DNA from: a methanogenic archaeon
Lineage (GTDB): Archaea > Thermoplasmatota > Thermoplasmata > Methanomassiliicoccales > Methanomethylophilaceae
Direction of reading: 5' to 3'
DNA: 9,812 nt
Assembly (NCBI GenBank): GCA_902787415.1
Contig: CADAGG010000042.1
Span: forward strand, 1 to 9,812
Position numbers and translations under genes: made by a program. This document shows, piece by piece, positions 5,769-9,812 of the stretch. Numbering within the stretch: position 1 is the first letter of the stretch; each line of letters opens with the position of its first letter. A model generated the notes under the pieces. That model did no database searches and was not told where the DNA came from. It saw only the letters and a list, made by a program, of their open reading frames with translations.

Positions 5769-5776
5769 TATTTAGT
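5769..5776 (-). promoter_or_regulatory. TATA box for the 94-residue protein, overlapping the helicase stop codon
   Basis: On the minus strand the bases read actaaata, centred about 25 nt before ATG 5747. The box includes the TAA stop of the upstream helicase gene (5772-5774). The spacing predicts transcription starting at the ATG itself. Confidence 0.55.
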
Positions 5777-7658
5777 TATGGCCGAAGAAATCCCTGACGG
5801 AGGCCACGGGATCCTCCATGTACTCCGCGTCGATACCCGCCAGGTCGGCGGCCCTGCGGTCGAGGATCACGGCCACCCCGCGGTCGGTCTCGGAACGTAT
5901 CAGACGGCCGATGGCCTGTCTCATCTTCCTTACCGCTGGCACTTTCACCGCCATGTCCCAGCCGCTGCCGTAACGGCCCTGGCAGTAATGGATGAGGGCG
6001 TCCTGCTTGGCCGAGGGGCGGGCATAGGGGATGCCGACCAGGATCGCCAGTTCGAGCTCCTTGCCGGGGAAGTCCAGACCCTCGCTGACGCGCCCTCCCG
6101 TGACGGCGAACAGAACCGCGCCCTCGCTGCATTTGAAGTCCGTCATCTGCTCCATGAGCTCGGACTGGGGCATGCCGCTCTTCTCGTAGTACACCTCCCT
6201 GCCCAGCATCCCGGGGACGCCGTCGGCGATGAACCTGTCCATGAGGGAATACGAGGGGAAGAACACAGCAGTGCTCCTGTGCACGCAGCCCACCAGGTCG
6301 ATGACGTATCTCTTGAGCCTCTCGTAGGTGTCCTCCCCGCCGTTGAGCTCGTCGTACTTGGTGGAGACGTCGCGGACGTAGCCCACCTTCAGGTTCTCCG
6401 GAGGGAAGGGCGAAGGGCGGGAATCGGTCACCGGATCGTAAAGACCCAGCTCCTTCACGTATACGTCCAGGGGACGCAGGGTGCCCGACATGCTCACGGT
6501 GGAGTGGCAGGACAGCAGGGGGTCGGCGGCGTCGCTGGCGTCCAGGCAGTAGGCCTCCAGGGAGGGGTTCTCCCCGCCCGCCACCAGATACACGTGGGAC
6601 CCGTCCTCGCAGGAGATCCAGGCCAGCAGGAACCTCGCCAGGGTGAGGATGTGGGAGCGGGGGAGCTTCCTCCTGCGCTTCTTCTCGTCGGCCACCGCCT
6701 CGCCCGCGGCGTACATGGACATCAGCATGTCCCGGATGCCGTAGGTGGTCATGCCCAGGCGGGTCATCATCTCCTCGGTGAGGTATCCCGGGGGTATGAG
6801 GTCGTTCTCCCTGCGCAGGAACTCGGCCTGGGCATCTCTCAGGACGTCCTCCATGAGGGTCACGATGTCCTTCACGGTGAGCCCCTCGTAAATCTCCGGG
6901 TCGCCGTTCTCGTCTGCCTCCTTCATGGTCATGTCCAGGGCCCGCTGGGTGGTGCGGTAGGTCTGGATGTCCCTCAGGTAGTTGGGGAGGTTGTGGGCCT
7001 CGTCCATGATGACCACGGCGTCCCTCTCCCCGATGCCCATCCACTCCAGGAAGTGGGTGCGGATGCCGGGGATGAAGAAGAACGGGTAGGGAGCGCTGAC
7101 CACGTTGGCGTACGGGAGCACGCGCTTGGCGGCCTCGTACGGGCATATCCCGCGCACGGAGCAGAACTCCCTGAACTCCTCGGGGTCGGGATGCGACGAG
7201 CGCACGAACGAGATGCAGGCCTCCACAGCCGCGTCGTCCAGATTGTCGAAGAAGGTGCAGGTGCCCGCCTCGGAACCGCCCTTCTTCAGGGTGGCGCACA
7301 GCTTGGAGAGCTCCTCGGAGGTGCCGGACGCCAGCTCGCGGTCGTTCTGCATCATGGGGCAGGTGGCGGGACCGCGGCCCTGGATGGCTATGCAGACCAC
7401 GTCCGCCCGGTCGGCGATGGCCCTCGCCTCCAGCGCGATCTGACGCTGCTGGGACTTGGTGCGGGTGAGGAAGATAACCTTGCGGCCGGAATTGGCCGTG
7501 CCTTCCAGTGCGGCGCACAGCGCGGTGACGGTCTTGCCGGTACCGGTGCCCGCCTCGAGCACCAGGTGGCGGCCGTCGTGGACACAGTCCCTGACCAGAC
7601 GGACCAACTCCGCCTGGCCGGGCCTGTGCGTATAGGGAAAATAATCGGGGAAGGTCAT
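5772..7658 (-). CDS. XPD/Rad3/DinG-type superfamily 2 DNA helicase
   Basis: A 628-residue ATP-dependent 5'-3' helicase of the XPD/Rad3 group. Visible motifs in order: the Q-motif-like RPGQ at 12-15, Walker A EAGTGTGKT at 35-43, LTRTKSQ at 64-70, the DEAH box at 219-222 (MDEAHNLPNYL), MSGTL in the second helicase half, VTGGRVSEGLDFPG, and motif VI QAIGRLIRS at 581-589. Between Walker A and DEAH lies the Fe-S region; Cys100, Cys134, Cys166 and Cys172 (FCSVRGICPYEAAK) are the best ligand candidates, though the spacing is closer to DinG than to Sulfolobus XPD and other Cys (121, 148) are nearby. Known roles are DNA repair and resolving of unusual DNA structures; which applies here is unknown. The ATG overlaps the stop of the DUF6015-like gene by 4 nt. 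Length is normal and the domain set complete. Confidence 0.93.
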   Translation of the reverse strand: MTFPDYFPYTHRPGQAELVRLVRDCVHDGRHLVLEAGTGTGKTVTALCAALEGTANSGRKVIFLTRTKSQQRQIALEARAIADRADVVCIAIQGRGPATCPMMQNDRELASGTSEELSKLCATLKKGGSEAGTCTFFDNLDDAAVEACISFVRSSHPDPEEFREFCSVRGICPYEAAKRVLPYANVVSAPYPFFFIPGIRTHFLEWMGIGERDAVVIMDEAHNLPNYLRDIQTYRTTQRALDMTMKEADENGDPEIYEGLTVKDIVTLMEDVLRDAQAEFLRRENDLIPPGYLTEEMMTRLGMTTYGIRDMLMSMYAAGEAVADEKKRRRKLPRSHILTLARFLLAWISCEDGSHVYLVAGGENPSLEAYCLDASDAADPLLSCHSTVSMSGTLRPLDVYVKELGLYDPVTDSRPSPFPPENLKVGYVRDVSTKYDELNGGEDTYERLKRYVIDLVGCVHRSTAVFFPSYSLMDRFIADGVPGMLGREVYYEKSGMPQSELMEQMTDFKCSEGAVLFAVTGGRVSEGLDFPGKELELAILVGIPYARPSAKQDALIHYCQGRYGSGWDMAVKVPAVRKMRQAIGRLIRSETDRGVAVILDRRAADLAGIDAEYMEDPVASVRDFFGHN

Positions 7659-8047
7659 TCCTCGTCTTCTTCGACGTGTTTGATCCAGGCCTCGCGGGGG
7701 AGCTCCTTGTAGAGGTCAGTCTCCTCTACGACCTCCTCCTGGACGGGCTTGATGTTGTTGATCAGGTCCTGGATCTTCTCGTTCTTGAACAGCCAGTAGT
7801 GGATCCTCCACTCGCGGCCGTCGTACAGGGTGATCTCCTCCCTCTCGGTGGTGAGCACCCCGGAGTCCTCCAGCATGTAGAACGCATCGCGGTCCTCGGG
7901 TTCGAGGACGTTGTCGATGATCCTGTTGGAGTATCCGAAGAAGTTGAGCACATGCTGTGCGAGGTCGAAGGCCTCCTCGTGCTCCAGCTTCATGTCGCTG
8001 TCGATGCTGTTCTCGATGGCGATGGTCAGGTCGTCGACGGTGATCAT
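7655..8047 (-). CDS. DUF6015-like protein, possible winged-helix fold
   Basis: A 130-residue acidic protein resembling the uncharacterised DUF6015 family that I associate with Thermoplasmata; this is recognition from memory and was not searched. The N-terminus (MITVDDLTIAIENSI) and the AFDLAQHVLNFFGYS helix are followed by EDRDAFYMLEDSGVL and an EEITLYDGREWRIHYW strand pair, which together suggest a helix-turn-helix or winged-helix unit. The tail is charged (ends HVEEDEE). The start at 8047 has GAGGT 7 nt upstream, and this Shine-Dalgarno overlaps the serA stop codon, 10 nt away. An open frame continues upstream to 8236 but there it is out-of-frame serA sequence with Ser/Arg-rich nonsense. 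The stop overlaps the helicase ATG, so the two proteins are made from one message and probably in linked amounts. No function is known. Confidence 0.82.
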   Translation of the reverse strand: MITVDDLTIAIENSIDSDMKLEHEEAFDLAQHVLNFFGYSNRIIDNVLEPEDRDAFYMLEDSGVLTTEREEITLYDGREWRIHYWLFKNEKIQDLINNIKPVQEEVVEETDLYKELPREAWIKHVEEDEE

Positions 8048-8057
8048 GCTACCGACC

Positions 8058-9647
8058 TCAGTTGACCGCCACGAACCTGGCGGTTCCGTCGATCGCCTTG
8101 GCGAGTTCGTCGACGAGCTTGCTGTCGAGGGCCTTTCCGACCAGCAGGACCATGAGGGCCTTGCCGCTTCCGTTGACGGAGACGGCCATCTGCTGGATGT
8201 CCACATTCGCCTTTCCGAGGACGGTACCGACGGCACCGACGATGCCGGTCCTGTCGGCGTAGTTCAGGAAGACCATGTTGCCGGAGAGGGGCACGTTGAA
8301 GGAGTATCCGTTGTAGCCGACCAGCCTGGGCTCGTCGCCGAAGACGGTACCGCTGACGGTCTCGGTGTCCTTGCCGGACACGGTCTTGATCTCGAGGATG
8401 TTGGAGTAGTTGACGGAGCCCGCGTTCTTGGAGTCCTTGATCTCGACTCCCTTGGATTTGGCGATGGGCTCGGCGTTGACGAGGTTGGCGTTGTCCATGC
8501 CGACCATGTCCCTGATGAATCCCTTGACCGCGTAGACCCTGAGGAGGTTGGTGTCTCCCTCCGCCATGGATCCGTTGGCGGTGACCTCGAAGCGCTCGAC
8601 GTTCTTGCCGGCGTTGAGGTGGTTGGCGAACACTCCGAGTCCCTCTGCGAGGGGGACGAAGGGCTCGGTCTCGGGGGTGAGCTTGCCGCGGGGCGCGTTG
8701 ATGGCGTTGGTGATGATGCCGTCCTTCAGGTACTTGACGGCGGAGTTGGCGATGTCGACGGCCACCCTGAGCTGTGCCTCTTTGGTGCTGGCACCGAGGT
8801 GGGGGGTGGTGACGAGGTTGGGCAGCTCCAGGAGCTTCTGCTCCTCCTCGGAGAGGGGCTCGTTGCACCAGACGTCGAATGCCGCTCCTGCGATGACGTT
8901 GTCCTTGAGGGCCCTGTAGAGGGCGTCCTCGTTGACGATTCCTCCGCGGGCCACGTTGGCGATCCTGCAGGAGGGCTTCATCATCTTGAACTGGGCGTCC
9001 GAGATCATGTCCTTGGTGGAGGGCAGCAGGGGGCTGTGGATGGTAATGAAGTCGGCGACCTTGACGACCTCGTCCGCGTTGGGGAGGAGCTTGATGCCGA
9101 TCTCGTCGAGGACCTCCTGCCTGGGAGGGAAGGGGTCGCTGGCGACCATGGTCATGTTGAAGGCCTTGAGCCTCCTGGCGACCTCGAGACCGACACGGCC
9201 GGTACCGATGATTCCGAGGGTCTTGCCGTTGAGCTCGACTCCGGTGAACTTGGACCTGTCCCACTTGCCCTCGTGCATGGACTGGTGGGCCTGGGGGATG
9301 TTCCTTGCCATGGCGAGGATCATGGCGCAGGTGTGCTCCGCCGCGGAAAGGGTGTTGGCGGAGGGGGTGTTCATGATGAGGATGCCCTTCTCGGTTGCGT
9401 AGGGGATGTCGACGTTGTCGACTCCGACTCCCGCACGTCCAATGAGCCTGAGCTTCTTGGCGGCGTCGATGACCTTCCTGGTCACCTTGGTGCCGGACCT
9501 GATGATGAGCGCATCGTAGTCCACGATTTCCGCGCAGAGTTCGTCCTCGGTCATTCCGGGTTTCATGACGACGGGAAGACCGGAGGCCTCGAGGATCTCG
9601 AGACCCGCTTTGTCGAGTTTCTCGGATACAACAATCTTGGTGGTCAC
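8058..9647 (-). CDS. serA: D-3-phosphoglycerate dehydrogenase (SerA)
   Basis: SerA oxidises 3-phosphoglycerate to 3-phosphohydroxypyruvate with NAD, the first step of the phosphorylated serine pathway. The 529-residue protein is the long type. It has a substrate-binding half (RSGTKVT, RAGVGVDNVD at 71-80), the nucleotide fold with GTGRVG at 148-153 and Asp171, and the catalytic set Arg234 (NVARGGIV), Glu263 (DVWCNEP) and His283 (TPHLGAS). An intervening domain with NAPRGKLTPE follows, then a C-terminal ACT domain (LNYADRTGIVGAVG, then VDIQQMAVS), which in the family often binds serine for feedback control. The start is GTG 9647, with AGGAG 8 nt upstream. This GTG overlaps the stop of the aminotransferase gene (GTGA), so the two pathway enzymes are translationally coupled. 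All key residues are present. Confidence 0.96.
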   Translation of the reverse strand: MTTKIVVSEKLDKAGLEILEASGLPVVMKPGMTEDELCAEIVDYDALIIRSGTKVTRKVIDAAKKLRLIGRAGVGVDNVDIPYATEKGILIMNTPSANTLSAAEHTCAMILAMARNIPQAHQSMHEGKWDRSKFTGVELNGKTLGIIGTGRVGLEVARRLKAFNMTMVASDPFPPRQEVLDEIGIKLLPNADEVVKVADFITIHSPLLPSTKDMISDAQFKMMKPSCRIANVARGGIVNEDALYRALKDNVIAGAAFDVWCNEPLSEEEQKLLELPNLVTTPHLGASTKEAQLRVAVDIANSAVKYLKDGIITNAINAPRGKLTPETEPFVPLAEGLGVFANHLNAGKNVERFEVTANGSMAEGDTNLLRVYAVKGFIRDMVGMDNANLVNAEPIAKSKGVEIKDSKNAGSVNYSNILEIKTVSGKDTETVSGTVFGDEPRLVGYNGYSFNVPLSGNMVFLNYADRTGIVGAVGTVLGKANVDIQQMAVSVNGSGKALMVLLVGKALDSKLVDELAKAIDGTARFVAVN

Positions 9648-9811
9648 TGTTTCATCTCCTCGAGTGCCTCGTTCATGACTGCGATGAGGGCTTTGATGTC
9701 GGTGCAGGTGAGATCTCCCATGTGTCCGATCCTGAAGGTGGTGTTCTTCGCGGAACCGTAACCGTTGGAGATCTCCATGCCCATGGATTTGATGATGGAA
9801 TGGAATTTGTC
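9644..9811 (-). CDS. class V PLP-dependent aminotransferase, C-terminal end
   Basis: Only the last 55 residues are inside the window; the gene continues past 9812. The visible part has ISNGYGSAKNTTFRIGHMG, the C-terminal signature of the serine-pyruvate / alanine-glyoxylate aminotransferase group (fold type I, class V), with the Arg of FRIGHMG that binds the substrate carboxylate. A final helix (NEALEEMKQ) ends at a TGA that overlaps the serA GTG. In methanogens, enzymes of this broad-specificity group act as the phosphoserine transaminase, and the tight link to serA makes that the likely role: phosphohydroxypyruvate plus glutamate to phosphoserine. The lysine that carries PLP is outside the window, so it could not be checked. 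Confidence 0.88.
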   Translation of the reverse strand, partial: DKFHSIIKSMGMEISNGYGSAKNTTFRIGHMGDLTCTDIKALIAVMNEALEEMKQ

Positions 9812-9812
9812 G

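Noticed and set aside
4806..7712. A 968-codon open frame on the plus strand
   Set aside because: It runs out of frame through the PP-loop gene and antisense to the 94-residue gene and the helicase. Its translation is low-complexity (Gly, Val, His, Arg) with no motifs; high GC and biased codons leave the opposite strand free of stops.
8048..8236. Longer DUF6015-like protein starting at 8236
   Set aside because: The extra 63 residues are out-of-frame serA sequence, Ser/Arg/Pro-rich; ATG 8047 has a good Shine-Dalgarno.
7911..9761. A 616-codon open frame antisense to serA
   Set aside because: It is a composition shadow: Gly/Val/Asp-rich, no motifs, and it ends inside the aminotransferase gene.
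1..9812. CRISPR array, insertion sequence, tRNA or rRNA gene, prophage or defence island
   Set aside because: I saw no regularly spaced direct repeats, transposase or integrase motifs, cloverleaf-like sequence or defence-domain genes; the content is core metabolism and RNA/DNA processing.

Overview
This window reads as high-GC archaeal DNA with densely packed genes. The archaeal signs are an exosome Csl4 subunit, a beta-CASP RNA nuclease, a METTL5-type methyltransferase, an XPD-family helicase, and TATA boxes centred about 25 nt upstream of several start codons. The gene set resembles Thermoplasmata, most likely a relative of Methanomassiliicoccales/Methanomethylophilaceae. That placement is inferred from gene content and style and was not tested by any search. 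No mobile element, CRISPR array, tRNA or rRNA gene was seen.

Layout. (1) Positions 1-1379, plus strand: the 3' end of a beta-CASP metallo-beta-lactamase RNase (aCPSF2-like), overlapping by 4 nt a nadC gene that carries an internal deletion and frameshift. (2) Positions 1393-1660, plus strand: a promoter and a 79-residue Cys-rich protein, ending in an oligo-T run and an 11-bp hairpin shared with the convergent gene. (3) Positions 1707-3266, minus strand: full-length bifunctional purH, apparently starting at CTG behind a good Shine-Dalgarno. (4) Positions 3267-3478: a divergent intergenic region with two promoter candidates. (5) Positions 3482-5457, plus strand: METTL5-like methyltransferase, csl4, a 61-residue coiled-coil protein and a THUMP-less ThiI-type PP-loop protein; the last three overlap by 4 nt (ATGA) at each junction. 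(6) Positions 5463-5747, minus strand: an unrecognised 94-residue Cys protein with its own TATA box. (7) Positions 5772-9811, minus strand: an operon running aminotransferase (C-terminus only), serA, a DUF6015-like protein and an XPD/Rad3-type helicase, joined by overlaps or a 10-nt gap.

How the genes work together: the aminotransferase and SerA form the first two steps of the phosphorylated serine pathway. PurH closes de novo purine synthesis, and NadC, if intact, would feed NAD synthesis. The beta-CASP nuclease, Csl4, the METTL5-like protein and the ThiI-like protein all belong to RNA processing or modification, which makes the csl4 cluster look like an RNA-maintenance operon.

There is no convincing new defence or mobile system here. 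The most noteworthy observations are the predicted 64-nt deletion in nadC that removes the catalytic Arg-Lys motif, the non-canonical purH start, the stand-alone ThiI PP-loop domain that keeps its presumed Fe-S cysteines, and a repeated promoter geometry that implies leaderless mRNAs.
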